Positions 18,306 to 27,561 of a DNA stretch of 64,000 nt are shown piece after piece. A program made the translations under genes and the position numbers. Below the pieces are notes generated by a model. It searched no databases, was not told the origin of the DNA, and was given only the letters and a program-made list of their open reading frames with translations. The stretch comes from Fibrobacterota bacterium (GTDB lineage: Bacteria; Fibrobacterota; Fibrobacteria; UBA11236). Position 1 is the stretch's first letter. Every line of letters begins with the position of its first letter. Location of the stretch: assembly GCA_028287505.1 (NCBI GenBank), contig JAQBPN010000120.1, positions 1-64,000 of the forward strand, given 5' to 3'.

Positions 18306-18856
18306 TGAAACATCGCTCTTTTTTCCGTCTGCCCGCGAAAATCCTCATGGCCGCCCTGTTGTGCGCGACCCTGAGCCATGCGCAAACCCTGTCCCGGGCC
18401 GAAAAGCTGGAAGGCAAGCTGCGCGTGGCCATCATCAAGGCCAACAAAGGTCTGGACGTCCCCCTCATCAAGGCGGCCGACCTCAAGCAGATCATCGACG
18501 ACACCAATCTCGTCTTGATCGACGTGCGCAAACCCCGGGAGCAGGAGGTTTCCATGCTGCCCCACGCCCTGACCACGGAGGAATTCGCGGCGCGCTTCCG
18601 GCACGGCATTCCCAAGGACAAGCGCCTGGTGGTCTATTGCACCATCGGGTATCGGAGCGGAAAGTACGCGCTGGAGCTGGCCAAGCAGGGGATCAAAGCC
18701 GAGAGCCTGGAAGGCGGGGTATTGATGTGGAGTTTCGTCGGCGGAAAATTCCTGGTCAAGGATGCCAAGGGCGAGTGGATGGAAACCAACCGCATCCACG
18801 TGTACGATCCGGAGTGGAACATCGTGCATCCGGATTATGTGGGAGTGGTGCAATAG
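18302..18856 (+). CDS. Periplasmic rhodanese-domain protein
   Basis: The start at 18302 overlaps the previous stop (ATGA); a second ATG follows at once. A signal peptide (ILMAALLCATLSHAQ) sends the 184-aa product out of the cytoplasm. The single rhodanese domain runs from about 55 to 150, with LVLIDVRKPREQE and the active-site loop C113-TIGYRSG. Rhodaneses carry a persulfide on this cysteine and transfer sulfur or act as thiol carriers. It is the third gene of the operon; with two Cys-rich secreted neighbours it could serve disulfide or thiol chemistry, which is a guess. Confidence 0.8.
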   Translation: MMKHRSFFRLPAKILMAALLCATLSHAQTLSRAEKLEGKLRVAIIKANKGLDVPLIKAADLKQIIDDTNLVLIDVRKPREQEVSMLPHALTTEEFAARFRHGIPKDKRLVVYCTIGYRSGKYALELAKQGIKAESLEGGVLMWSFVGGKFLVKDAKGEWMETNRIHVYDPEWNIVHPDYVGVVQ

Positions 18857-18930
18857 GCGAGGTAGCCGCGGGGGTTCGGAGGAGCGTGGGGGTACCGCCA
18901 AACCTTATCCGCGACTACCTCTTAGCCTAT
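18853..18930. repeat. Long imperfect inverted repeat after the rhodanese gene
   Basis: ATAGGCGAGGTAG with CCGCGGGGGTT on the left is mirrored by AACCTTATCCGCG and CTACCTCTTAGCCTAT on the right. Together they form a stem of roughly 25 bp with a few bulges and a ~25-nt loop. The left arm contains the rhodanese stop codon. No T-tract follows, so it is not a classic terminator. It may stabilise the 3' end of the operon mRNA. Confidence 0.6.
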
Positions 18931-19042
18931 CGCTTTATCCAATCTAACCCTTGGGCAGATGCCTCTCCCGGCGATTTCCGGCGGATGTGGGGGCAATTCC
19001 GCCCCAATCGTCGGCGGAAATTCCCGGGACGCGGGAGTCGGA

Positions 19043-19534
19043 TTATTGGGCTTTGAGGACGGGATCCCGGGCATAATAAGCCGTCTCCCGGAAGCCTGTA
19101 TTGAACGCTACATCACGTTCTTTGGAAACCTCGGTCACCAGCACCAGGGTATCCTGCCGGAAGGAAAAGCTACTTTTCCCCGCCGCCGAAGAATCCCCCG
19201 CCTCGAGCGTCAATTGCAACTCCCCAATATCCCGGTTGCCCTGAGAAACCATCACTTGGGTGATGATCCCTTTCGTCAATGTGGAATCGTTGCCTGCTCG
19301 GATGCCTTCCAGGTAAGCGCTGTCCGCGGTGACTATCAGAGTGCCAGTCAACTTCACTATGGAAGGATCATATCTTCTACCATCGTTGTATTCAAAGAGA
19401 TAGTCTACCAGGGTATAGTCTCCTGCCAAGCGCGTGTCCGCCAGGGATACCGATACCAGGGACGACTCATCGTTTCCGGTGGAGCAGGCTCCAAGCAGGA
19501 AAGCGGACAATAAGAGGATGCTTTTGCGCGTCAT
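19043..19534 (-). CDS. Hypothetical lipoprotein (163 aa)
   Basis: Start at 19534 chosen because a lipobox (LLGAC) follows the signal at about residue 17. The mature part is beta-rich with many Thr, Ser and Asp residues (for example LTGTLIVTADSAYLEG), like small lipocalin-type or beta-sandwich lipoproteins. No family recognised. Last gene of the epimerase/glycosyltransferase/dehydrogenase run on the minus strand, 36 bp after the preceding stop. Confidence 0.6.
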   Translation of the reverse strand: MTRKSILLLSAFLLGACSTGNDESSLVSVSLADTRLAGDYTLVDYLFEYNDGRRYDPSIVKLTGTLIVTADSAYLEGIRAGNDSTLTKGIITQVMVSQGNRDIGELQLTLEAGDSSAAGKSSFSFRQDTLVLVTEVSKERDVAFNTGFRETAYYARDPVLKAQ

Positions 19535-19570
19535 GTTTCCGGGGTTCTCCGCCTTGGATTGTACCAAGCC

Positions 19571-20629
19571 TCAGGCCATCTTCTCAAGCATCTCCCGGGT
19601 CACCTGGTATTTGAGCGGGCGTCCCTGGCGCCAGGCGGCAAATTCCTCCAGGCAGTAATCGGCGAGGCGGACCACTTCGTTGCCGTTCGATCCCGCGATA
19701 TGGGAACTGAGATGAGCGTTTTCCAGGGCGTACCAGGGGGAATCCGGCGCCGGCGGCTCCGGAAAGGTCACGTCCAGCAAAGCCGTGAGGTCCGGCCGGG
19801 CCCGGAGCACTGCCGCCAATTCCGGTTCGGAAACCGTCGCTCCCCGCCCGGTATTGATGAAGGTGGCGTCGGGCCGCATCGATGCGAAAAGCCCGCGCCC
19901 CAGAAGTCCCCGGGTGGGAGGCAGATCGGCAAGATGGTTGCTGACCACGTGCGCCGAAGCGAACGCCTCCGGGAGGGAAACCAGGCCGACTCCCAGTCCG
20001 GCCGCCTCCCCCCGGGAAAGATATGGATCGTACGCCACCACGTTCAACCCGAAGGGACGTAACAGCTGCGCTACGGACCGTCCCACCATGCCGCATCCCA
20101 GCAGGGCCACCGTCTCCTCGAAAACGCCGGGCGCGGAGGTTTCCGCCGTCCGGCCCCGGTTGGCGGGCAGACGCGCTTCCCGGACGTTGCGGAAATAGCC
20201 TTTCAAGGACAGCAGGATCTGCGCCAGGGTGAACTGCGCCACCGGCACGGCGTTGGCCGCCCAGGCGCTCACCACGGTGATGTTCCGATCCAGCAAAGGG
20301 CGGGCGAAATGTTGCACGCTGCCGGCGGCGTAGAACAAGGCTTTCAGATTGGGAAGTCCGGAAACCAGGCGCGCCAGTTCCTCGTCCATGCCCCAGGTGG
20401 AGAAAAGGACTTCCACATCCCGGAGCAAGGGAGCCTGATGGACGAACCGGTCCGTGGACACATACTGGGGGAAAACCTTAGCGGCGGCTTCCAGGGCTTC
20501 CCGCCGGCCCCGGGCATAGACGCGATCCAGTTGCCAGGCGAGGTTGCCGCAAAAAGCCAGCTGCGGAAGGGAAGTCGGTGGGGTGGCGGCGGCCGGGCTC
20601 ATGGTTTCCATTATGGCATACGCGGCCAC
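19571..20629 (-). CDS. D-isomer-specific 2-hydroxyacid dehydrogenase
   Basis: NAD(P)-dependent interconversion of a 2-hydroxyacid and its 2-oxoacid. The protein has the two-domain fold with the nucleotide-binding GCGMVG (after VALL). The catalytic set is visible: Arg in NTGRG, Glu in DVTFPEP, and His in SSHIAGSNG. The Ser-Ser-His-Ile-Ala-Gly block is close to the phosphoglycerate/formate dehydrogenase type. The frame opens at a GTG at 20629; ATGs at 20611 and 20602 are alternatives, none with a strong ribosome site. Third gene of an apparent operon with an epimerase and a glycosyltransferase. Confidence 0.85.
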   Translation of the reverse strand: MAAYAIMETMSPAAATPPTSLPQLAFCGNLAWQLDRVYARGRREALEAAAKVFPQYVSTDRFVHQAPLLRDVEVLFSTWGMDEELARLVSGLPNLKALFYAAGSVQHFARPLLDRNITVVSAWAANAVPVAQFTLAQILLSLKGYFRNVREARLPANRGRTAETSAPGVFEETVALLGCGMVGRSVAQLLRPFGLNVVAYDPYLSRGEAAGLGVGLVSLPEAFASAHVVSNHLADLPPTRGLLGRGLFASMRPDATFINTGRGATVSEPELAAVLRARPDLTALLDVTFPEPPAPDSPWYALENAHLSSHIAGSNGNEVVRLADYCLEEFAAWRQGRPLKYQVTREMLEKMA

Positions 20630-20636
20630 GGAGGCG

Positions 20637-21389
20637 TCAAGGCGCGGGGGCCCTTGCCGGGGCGGCGGCGTAGCGGCCCATTTTGTACCGGGCCATCACC
20701 CGCAACGTCCGCAAGCCGTACTTGATGGGGTTCAGATGGGACTTTTCGCCCGCATAGCGGGTGGGAATGCCCAGTTCGGAAATGTGCAGGCCCAGGGCGC
20801 GGGCGGTGGCGATGACTTCCAGATCGAAATCGAAGTAGCCGCTGAGCCGCTCGAAAGGGATGCTGCGCAAGGCGCGCCTGCTGTACATGAGGAACCCGGA
20901 GTGGTAATCGGTCAGGGCCAGGCCGAAGCAAAGGTTCTCCATCCAGGTCAGGGTCTTTCCCGCGGCGATCTTGTATCGCGGCATTCCCCCCGCCCGGGCA
21001 GTACCCTGCAGGTGACGGGAACCCTGGAGCACGTCCACGCGGTACCTTTGCATATGGTCCACGAATTGCACCAGCTTCTCGGGCGGATACTGGCCGTCCG
21101 CGTGCAGGCAGGCGCAGAAATCGCTGCCGCTTTCCCGGCAGAATCCCAGTCCCTTGCGCACCGCCTGTCCGTAGCCGCGGTTCCGTTCGAAGCGGTGCAA
21201 TTTCAGCTTGGGATACTCCGCCATCATCCGCTCGACCACCTTCGCGGTATCGTCCGCGCTGCCGTCATCGATGACGGTGACCGCGCCGATGTCCGCCCAT
21301 AAATCCCTGGGGATGCGTTCGATCACTTCCGGAAGGGTTTTGGCCGCATTGTAAGCGGGGATGAAAATGCTGAGGATGGGATTGTTCAT
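20637..21389 (-). CDS. Family 2 glycosyltransferase (polyprenyl-phosphate sugar synthase-like)
   Basis: Starts at the ATG at 21389, overlapping the epimerase stop (ATGA). The GT-A fold is clear: LSIFIPAYNAAKTLPEVIE at the N-terminus, VIDDGSADDT, and the LHADGQYPPE metal-binding block. Length (250 aa) and motifs resemble dolichol-phosphate-mannose-synthase-like enzymes that load a sugar on a lipid carrier at the inner membrane. No C-terminal membrane helices. Acceptor and donor not predictable. Coupled to the epimerase, so it probably serves envelope glycan synthesis. Confidence 0.85.
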   Translation of the reverse strand: MNNPILSIFIPAYNAAKTLPEVIERIPRDLWADIGAVTVIDDGSADDTAKVVERMMAEYPKLKLHRFERNRGYGQAVRKGLGFCRESGSDFCACLHADGQYPPEKLVQFVDHMQRYRVDVLQGSRHLQGTARAGGMPRYKIAAGKTLTWMENLCFGLALTDYHSGFLMYSRRALRSIPFERLSGYFDFDLEVIATARALGLHISELGIPTRYAGEKSHLNPIKYGLRTLRVMARYKMGRYAAAPARAPAP

Positions 21390-22318
21390 GGAGGGTTCTT
21401 CAGGCAATCCCGCAGGGAGACCAGGGTGGCAAGGCCCTCCCGGAAAGGCCGCGGCCGAAAACCCAGATCGCGTTCCGCGGCCTGGTGCGAGGGCGCCGCA
21501 TCCTGGACGAGACCGGTGTAGGTTTGCCACGTGAAAGCGGTTTTCCCGCCGGTCGCCTTGTCCCTGGCCCAGAGCGCGGCGACGCCGAGCAGGCAGATCC
21601 AGGCCGGCACGCCCACGATGGGTTTGGGGCGGCCCATGTACGCCAACAGGGATCGCGCCATCTCCCGCAAGCTCAACGCATCCCCGCCGGAAAAGACATA
21701 GGTTTTCCCCAAGGCGAGGGGATTGCGCGGCAACGCGAGAAAGCCCGCCACCAGATCCTCGATGTGCACGGGACTCTTGAGGGCGCGGCCTCCTTGGGGA
21801 AGCAATATCACGGGAGCACGCCGCAAATGATCGACGAAGCCCAGGAACTCGATGGCTCCCCCGTCTTCATAGGCCAGGGAGGGCCGCACGATGGTGTACG
21901 CCAGCCCGGACGCCTTGACCCATTCCTCTCCCCGCAATTTGGAACGCGCATAGGCGTTGGACCTGGGGTACTCCACGGAGATGGAAGACACGTAGATGAA
22001 ATGCTTCGCGCCCGCGGTCTTGGCCGCCTCCGCCAGGTTGCGGGTCCCGTCGGCATTTACGGCCTGGAACGCTTGTGGATTGCCGGGAGACAAAAGCACG
22101 GCGGCGAGGTGGAAAACCGTTTCCACGCCATCAAGGGCGGCTGGCAGGGTTTCCCGCTTGGTGATATCGGCGCGGACGATTTCGATGTCGCCGCCTTGGA
22201 GAGAAGCCGCGGCCGGATCCCCGGGCAGACAGAGGACGCGCACGCGATGTCCGCGCTCCGCCAAGGCCGCGGCCAATCTGCGCCCCATGTTACCGGCTCC
22301 GCCCGTCACCAGAATCAA
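21386..22318 (-). CDS. NAD-dependent epimerase/dehydratase (extended SDR)
   Basis: 310 aa with the N-terminal cofactor loop TGGAGNMGRR and the YVSSISVEYP block. A displaced Tyr-x3-Lys pair (YARSK) follows, as in extended short-chain dehydrogenases that modify nucleotide sugars or related substrates. LAAVLLSPGNP and VHIEDLVAGFLAL are also typical. First gene of the minus-strand run; its start is divergent from the phosphoesterase gene with ~100 bp between them. Confidence 0.85.
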   Translation of the reverse strand: MILVTGGAGNMGRRLAAALAERGHRVRVLCLPGDPAAASLQGGDIEIVRADITKRETLPAALDGVETVFHLAAVLLSPGNPQAFQAVNADGTRNLAEAAKTAGAKHFIYVSSISVEYPRSNAYARSKLRGEEWVKASGLAYTIVRPSLAYEDGGAIEFLGFVDHLRRAPVILLPQGGRALKSPVHIEDLVAGFLALPRNPLALGKTYVFSGGDALSLREMARSLLAYMGRPKPIVGVPAWICLLGVAALWARDKATGGKTAFTWQTYTGLVQDAAPSHQAAERDLGFRPRPFREGLATLVSLRDCLKNPP

Positions 22319-22419
22319 ACCGCCATCCTCTCATGGAAACCCCGGAACTCCGGGATGGAACAAGATAAGAAGTCCCCAGGGTCCCGGCCAAAAATCGGCG
22401 GGCGGGTTACTTTTCCCGC

Positions 22420-22914
22420 ATGGCCTCCACCCTGCGCCGCATCGGCCTCATCTCGGATACCCACGGACTGCTCCGGCCGGAAGCCCTGGAGCTTTTGCGC
22501 GGATCGGACCTGATTGTCCACGCGGGCGACATAGGCGGGAAGGACGGCAAGGGCGGACGCGAAATCCTCGCGGCCCTGCGGGACATGGCCCCGGTGGCGG
22601 CCATCCGCGGCAACAACGATACCCAGGCCTGGGCGCGCGGCCTGCCGGAGCGGAAATCCATCCGCGTGAACGGGGATCGCGTGCACATCCTGCATGACGT
22701 CCACGACTTGGCCTTCGATCCCGCCGCCCGGGGAATCCGCTGCGTGGTGGCGGGGCATTCCCACCAGCCTTCCGTTGAGGAAAGAAATGGAGTCCTGTTC
22801 GTGAATCCGGGCAGCGCCGGACCCCGCAGGTTCACCCTTCCCGTCACTTTGGCCAGGATCGAAATCCTCAAAGGGAGGTGGCGGGCCGTCATCCTTCCCA
22901 TCGCCATACCCTGA
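22420..22914 (+). CDS. YfcE/MJ0936-type metallophosphoesterase
   Basis: 164 aa, the usual length for small calcineurin-like phosphodiesterases. Metal ligands are in order: SDTHG near residue 13, HAGDIGG, GNND, and GHSHQP. The final NPGSAGPRR is the family signature. Such enzymes hydrolyse phosphodiesters with two divalent metals in the cytoplasm. Single gene; substrate unknown. Confidence 0.88.
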   Translation: MASTLRRIGLISDTHGLLRPEALELLRGSDLIVHAGDIGGKDGKGGREILAALRDMAPVAAIRGNNDTQAWARGLPERKSIRVNGDRVHILHDVHDLAFDPAARGIRCVVAGHSHQPSVEERNGVLFVNPGSAGPRRFTLPVTLARIEILKGRWRAVILPIAIP

Positions 22915-23111
22915 AAAATCGCACGCAGCGGGAAATGTCGACGACGAACTTGGGGATGCCCTTGCCGCACAGCGCAAATCCATGAAAAAACGGCACTGTT
23001 ACACCCCAAAGAATCCGGCCCGGGCGTACACTTCACAGGGTATGTATACTTATTTTTCCTTTTGTCCCGGCCGCCCCCAAAAGCGGTCCTTCCCGGATCA
23101 AGCGAGCGGAT

Positions 23112-25010
23112 ATGAAACAGGATAAAGACATCACCACCATGAAGACCCGATCTTTGGGCAAGGGCGCGCCCCAGCCCGCTCCGGCTTCCGTAGAACCGGC
23201 CTATCCATCCCGGGAATTTCCCACCGGGTCCCACTCCCTCAACGTCCAGGATCCCGGTGTCGATGCCCCCACCGGCCCGACCGACATCCATTACCAATCA
23301 GGGCCCATGGACCCGATGGACCGCACCGGATCGATGCAGGCCATGCCACAGTCCGGAGAAATACAGGAGGCCGATGCCTCCATGTTCGCCGGCGGCATTC
23401 CCATGGATCCCTTTTCCGGCGATCCCTTCCTGGGCCAGATGGTGGGCCATTGCAAAATCCTGGAGAAAATCAACGAAGGCGGCAGCGCGCTCATCTACCG
23501 GGCGCATAACCTCACCTTCAACCTGGATCGCGTCATCAAGATCCTGAAGCCCGCCCTGGCCGAAGACGAGGACAACTTCGAACGCTTCAAGCAGGAAGCC
23601 CAGCTCACCGCGCGCCTGGACCATCCCAACATCTTGCGGGTGTTCGATACCGGCGAGATCGGCAAGCAGTTCTATATCGAGATGGAATACGTGGAAGGGC
23701 AGTCGTTGCGGACCTACCTGACTTCGCATATCCGCGTGCGCGAGTCGGACATCCTGGGCCTGGCTTCCCAGATCGCCGGCGCCCTGGATTACGCCCATAA
23801 CGTGCAGATCAAAACCGCCGGCGGCGAACTCATCCACGGCATCCTGCATCGGGATATCAAGCCGGAAAACATCATGATCACCGGGAACGGCACGGTCAAG
23901 CTGATGGACTTCGGCGCCGCCAAGCCCATGAGCGTCAATACGCGCACCATGCAAGGCACGGTGGTGGGCACCCCGCATTACATGTCCCCGGAACAGATCA
24001 ACGGGGATGCCCTGGATGCCCGGAGCGATTTCTTCTCCCTGGGCGTCCTGCTCTACGAGTTATGCACCGGACGCCGTCCTTTCGAGGCGGACAACCTGGC
24101 CACCCTGCTCTGGAAGATCGACGCCTGCAAATACGAACGGGTGCGCAAATTGCGCGAGGCCATCTCTCCCCTCACGGAAGAGTTGATCGAAAAGCTGTTG
24201 GCCAAGAATCCGGACTTCCGGCCCGCCAACGCTGCGGAAATCCAGGAATCGCTCCAGGTCAGCCTGCGCGCCTTCCGGGTATGGGGCAGCGGCGGCACCG
24301 CGCGCATCCCTTTCAACCTCCGCCGGGCCTTCCCCGCCATCGCCCTGGGCGCATCCCTGCTGGCCCTGGTCCTGTCCGGCTATACGTTCTGGCGCGGTTG
24401 GCGCTTCATGAACGGATTTTCCGCCTCTCCCCAATTGCATTCCTATTTCTCCTCCCTGCTGGGCAAAGGCATGGAGGCGGAAATGGCCAAGGATTATCCG
24501 GCCGCCCTGGCGACCTACGAACTGGTGCCCGCTCCGGACAAAGGCGGCGACCGCCAGGTCTATCTGGAAGCCCAGCTCCGCAGCGGCGCCATCTTTTTCA
24601 AGCACAAGGATCAGCTCACCAAGGCGCGATCCATCCTGGAACAATTGCGCCGGGACTACGATGATCCGGCCATCGACGCCTACCTGGGGCAACTGTACTT
24701 CGGCCAGGCGCTCTACATGGAAGCCAAAGAGCGGTTGGAGGCCTTTTTCAATTCCTCCAAGTCCACGGTGCTGCGGAACTCCAGTTATTTCAATCCGCAC
24801 GATTTCCAGCGGGACGCTTTGTACGCCTATGCCAACACCCTGGACGGGCAGTATACCTATATCGAGCAAAAGCCGGAACTTCTCGACGCCGCCCTTGTCG
24901 CCTGGGACCGGTTCGGCAGATTCTCCGATTGTGCGAGCGATCCGGACGATAAGCGCTGCCGCTTCATGGAAAAGCGCACCGAGGAGCTCGCGAAATTGCG
25001 CAAGAAGTAA
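23112..25010 (+). CDS. Transmembrane Hanks-type Ser/Thr protein kinase with TPR-like C-terminal domain
   Basis: A disordered Pro/Met-rich N-terminus (~1-110) precedes the kinase domain. It carries a glycine loop NEGGSALIYRA, the ATP-binding Lys143 in VIKIL, the catalytic D248 in LHRDIKPEN, DFGAAK, and the activation end GTPHYMSPEQ. One membrane helix at about 409-430 is followed by ~200 residues of helical repeats that should lie outside the cytoplasm (for example YPAALATYELVPAPD). This layout suggests a sensor kinase whose extracytoplasmic TPR-like domain binds a protein. The penicillin-acylase-family gene begins 24 bp downstream. Confidence 0.88.
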   Translation: MKQDKDITTMKTRSLGKGAPQPAPASVEPAYPSREFPTGSHSLNVQDPGVDAPTGPTDIHYQSGPMDPMDRTGSMQAMPQSGEIQEADASMFAGGIPMDPFSGDPFLGQMVGHCKILEKINEGGSALIYRAHNLTFNLDRVIKILKPALAEDEDNFERFKQEAQLTARLDHPNILRVFDTGEIGKQFYIEMEYVEGQSLRTYLTSHIRVRESDILGLASQIAGALDYAHNVQIKTAGGELIHGILHRDIKPENIMITGNGTVKLMDFGAAKPMSVNTRTMQGTVVGTPHYMSPEQINGDALDARSDFFSLGVLLYELCTGRRPFEADNLATLLWKIDACKYERVRKLREAISPLTEELIEKLLAKNPDFRPANAAEIQESLQVSLRAFRVWGSGGTARIPFNLRRAFPAIALGASLLALVLSGYTFWRGWRFMNGFSASPQLHSYFSSLLGKGMEAEMAKDYPAALATYELVPAPDKGGDRQVYLEAQLRSGAIFFKHKDQLTKARSILEQLRRDYDDPAIDAYLGQLYFGQALYMEAKERLEAFFNSSKSTVLRNSSYFNPHDFQRDALYAYANTLDGQYTYIEQKPELLDAALVAWDRFGRFSDCASDPDDKRCRFMEKRTEELAKLRKK

Positions 25011-25034
25011 GCGCAATACTTAAATTATCCCCAG

Positions 25035-27560
25035 ATGAATCCGAAATCCACCCCCGGCTGGATCGAGCCCGTCGCGCTCGGCGGCGTGCTCTTGCTTGTC
25101 CTGATCCTGCTTGATTGCCGGCTGGGACCGCTTCCTCCCATCGCCCGCTTCTTCAATCCCTTTTCAGGCTTCTGGCTGAACGCCGAAGGGGATCATCCCA
25201 AGGACGCCCAACTGCGCGCCCCGGGCCTCTATGAAACCGTTACCGTCGTGTTCGACAAGCGCCAGGTGCCGCATATCTTCGCCCAGAACGCCCATGATCT
25301 TTTCTTCGCGCAAGGCTACGTCACGGCCCGGGATCGGCTTTGGCAGATGGAAATCCAGAGCCTGGCCGCGGCGGGCAGGCTGGCCGAGGTGATGGGACCC
25401 GCCCTGGTGGACCATGACCGGTTCCAACGCCGCCTGGGAATGCTGCAGGCGTCCGAAAAGACCCTGGAGTTGGTGAAAAAGAACGAGGAATCCTGGCAGG
25501 CCGCCAAGGCCTATTCGGACGGGGTCAACGCCTGGATCAAGGATCTGGAGCCGGCCGACTACCCCATCGAATACAAGCTGCTGGACTATGCGCCCCGGCG
25601 CTGGACTCCCCTGAACACCGTCCTGATGAACAAGAACCTTCAGTGGACGCTTTCCGGGGGCGGCGACGATCTGCCCATGACCAACACCCTGGCCAAACTC
25701 GGGCGGGACTTCGTGGGACGCTACTTCCCCCTGCGTTCCCCGGACGTAACCCCGGTGATTCCCCCGGGAACCCGGTGGGATTCGACCACCATGGCCCCGC
25801 CACCGCCCATCGATTCGACCCGGGGAACCGGAAGCCCCTGGACCCGTTTCCTGCAGATACCCGGAGCGGGCGGCGGCGATTCCGCAATCCGGCAAGCCAG
25901 CCCGCCGGAATCCGCCGAGCCCTCATCCCCTACCCCCCTGCCCGTGCCCGCCACCCGCCCGGACCCTGGGAACGGCAGCAACAACTTCGTAGTCTCCGGA
26001 AGCAGGACGCGCGGAGGTTACCCCATCCTCGCCAACGATCCCCATCTCGATCTGGGATTGCCGTCCATCTGGTACGAAATCCAATTGTCCGCTCCCGGAA
26101 TGGCCGCCTACGGGGTTTCCCTGCCCGGCGCCCCGGCCGTCCTCATCGGCTTCAATCGGAAAATCGCCTGGGGCGAAACCAACGGCAACGACGATGTGTT
26201 CGATTGGTACCGGATGACCTTCAAGGACAGCTCTCTGTCCGAATACATGTACGCGGGGCAATGGAAACCCACTTCCCGGGTGATCGAGGCCATCAAGGTC
26301 CGCGGCGGGCCGACCATCCTGGACACGGTGGTCTATACCCATCAGGGACCCCTGGTGCTCAAGAGCCAGGAGAAGCCCTGGACCCGGAACACCCCTTCCT
26401 TGCATGCCCTGCGCTGGCTGGCCCTGGATCCTTCCGATGAAATGCTCACATTCCTCCGCATCATGAAGGCGGGCGGTTACGACGAGTTTTCCGCCGCCCT
26501 GGATCCCTTCCATTGCCCGTCGCAGAATTTCGCGTTCGCCTCCGCCGCCGGCGACATCGCCCTGTTCCACCACGGGCTGTTCCCCCGCAAGTGGAAAGGC
26601 CAGGGCCGCTTCACCATGGACGGGTCCGAACCCGGCAACGATTGGTCCGGGTGGCTTCCCCGCCGGGCGGAACCGGCCGCGAAAAACCCCGCGCAAGGAT
26701 GGCTTTTCTCCGCCAACCAATCCCCTACGGATACCACTTATCCCTTCTACCTGGGTTCGCAATTCCTGAACGGATCCCGGGCCAAACGCCTGGGGCAGAT
26801 CCTCTCCGAAGCCGATTCGCTCACCCCGGAAAACGCCTTCGGCATCCTGATGGACGATTACGATCTGCATGCGGCCGAGGTGCTGCCGGCCTTGCTGGCG
26901 AAGACCGCCAAGGCGCGCTTTTCCAAAGAAGACTCGGCCGCGCGCCAGAAACTCGCGGCCTGGGATTTCCGCCACGACGCGGGGAAGCAGGCCCCGGCGC
27001 TGTTCGACAAATGGTGGCGCATCCTGTATCGATCGATTTGGCAGGACGAGTTCGGCGGGGACAGCCTGCATTACCAATGGCCCGGCAAGGATCGGACCAG
27101 GCGGATGATCCTGGAGGAACCGGACGCGGAATGGTTCGACGATATCTCCACCCCTTCGCGTGAGAACCTGTCCTTCCTGGCGGCGCGATCGTTCCGCGAA
27201 GCGTGCGATATCCTGCGCAGCGGACCGGATTGGTCCCATTACCGTCCCGTGCAGATCCGCCACCTGGCCCACATCGATGCATTCAGCCGCCTTGACGTGA
27301 TGGCCGGCGGCTGCGCCGATTGCGTGAACGCCTTGAAGGGGACCCATGGGCCGTCCTGGAGGATGGTGGTGGCATTGGACAAGGAGCCCCGGGGTTACGG
27401 CATCTATCCGGGCGGACAATCGGGCAATCCCGGCTCGCCCCATTATGCGGATTTCATCGGCGATTGGGCCGCGGGCCGGTACTACAACCTGACATTCCTG
27501 ACCGATCCCGGCATGGTCAGCGGCGAGACCTCCTATCGCCTGCAACTGAGAGGGAAATGA
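25035..27560 (+). CDS. Penicillin acylase family (Ntn-hydrolase) protein
   Basis: 841 aa with an N-terminal hydrophobic anchor (VALGGVLLLVLILLD), so it probably works in the periplasm. FAQGYVTARDRLWQMEI is the hallmark of the alpha chain. The autocatalytic cleavage site NGS315NNFVVSG supplies the N-terminal Ser nucleophile of the beta chain. IAWGETNGNDDVFDWY and FSANQ are further family blocks. Family enzymes cleave amides such as acyl-homoserine lactones, N-acyl amino acids or beta-lactam side chains; the substrate here is unknown. A long Pro/Thr/Ser-rich linker before Ser315 is likely trimmed. Next gene starts 1 bp after the stop. Confidence 0.85.
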   Translation: MNPKSTPGWIEPVALGGVLLLVLILLDCRLGPLPPIARFFNPFSGFWLNAEGDHPKDAQLRAPGLYETVTVVFDKRQVPHIFAQNAHDLFFAQGYVTARDRLWQMEIQSLAAAGRLAEVMGPALVDHDRFQRRLGMLQASEKTLELVKKNEESWQAAKAYSDGVNAWIKDLEPADYPIEYKLLDYAPRRWTPLNTVLMNKNLQWTLSGGGDDLPMTNTLAKLGRDFVGRYFPLRSPDVTPVIPPGTRWDSTTMAPPPPIDSTRGTGSPWTRFLQIPGAGGGDSAIRQASPPESAEPSSPTPLPVPATRPDPGNGSNNFVVSGSRTRGGYPILANDPHLDLGLPSIWYEIQLSAPGMAAYGVSLPGAPAVLIGFNRKIAWGETNGNDDVFDWYRMTFKDSSLSEYMYAGQWKPTSRVIEAIKVRGGPTILDTVVYTHQGPLVLKSQEKPWTRNTPSLHALRWLALDPSDEMLTFLRIMKAGGYDEFSAALDPFHCPSQNFAFASAAGDIALFHHGLFPRKWKGQGRFTMDGSEPGNDWSGWLPRRAEPAAKNPAQGWLFSANQSPTDTTYPFYLGSQFLNGSRAKRLGQILSEADSLTPENAFGILMDDYDLHAAEVLPALLAKTAKARFSKEDSAARQKLAAWDFRHDAGKQAPALFDKWWRILYRSIWQDEFGGDSLHYQWPGKDRTRRMILEEPDAEWFDDISTPSRENLSFLAARSFREACDILRSGPDWSHYRPVQIRHLAHIDAFSRLDVMAGGCADCVNALKGTHGPSWRMVVALDKEPRGYGIYPGGQSGNPGSPHYADFIGDWAAGRYYNLTFLTDPGMVSGETSYRLQLRGK

Positions 27561-27561
27561 C

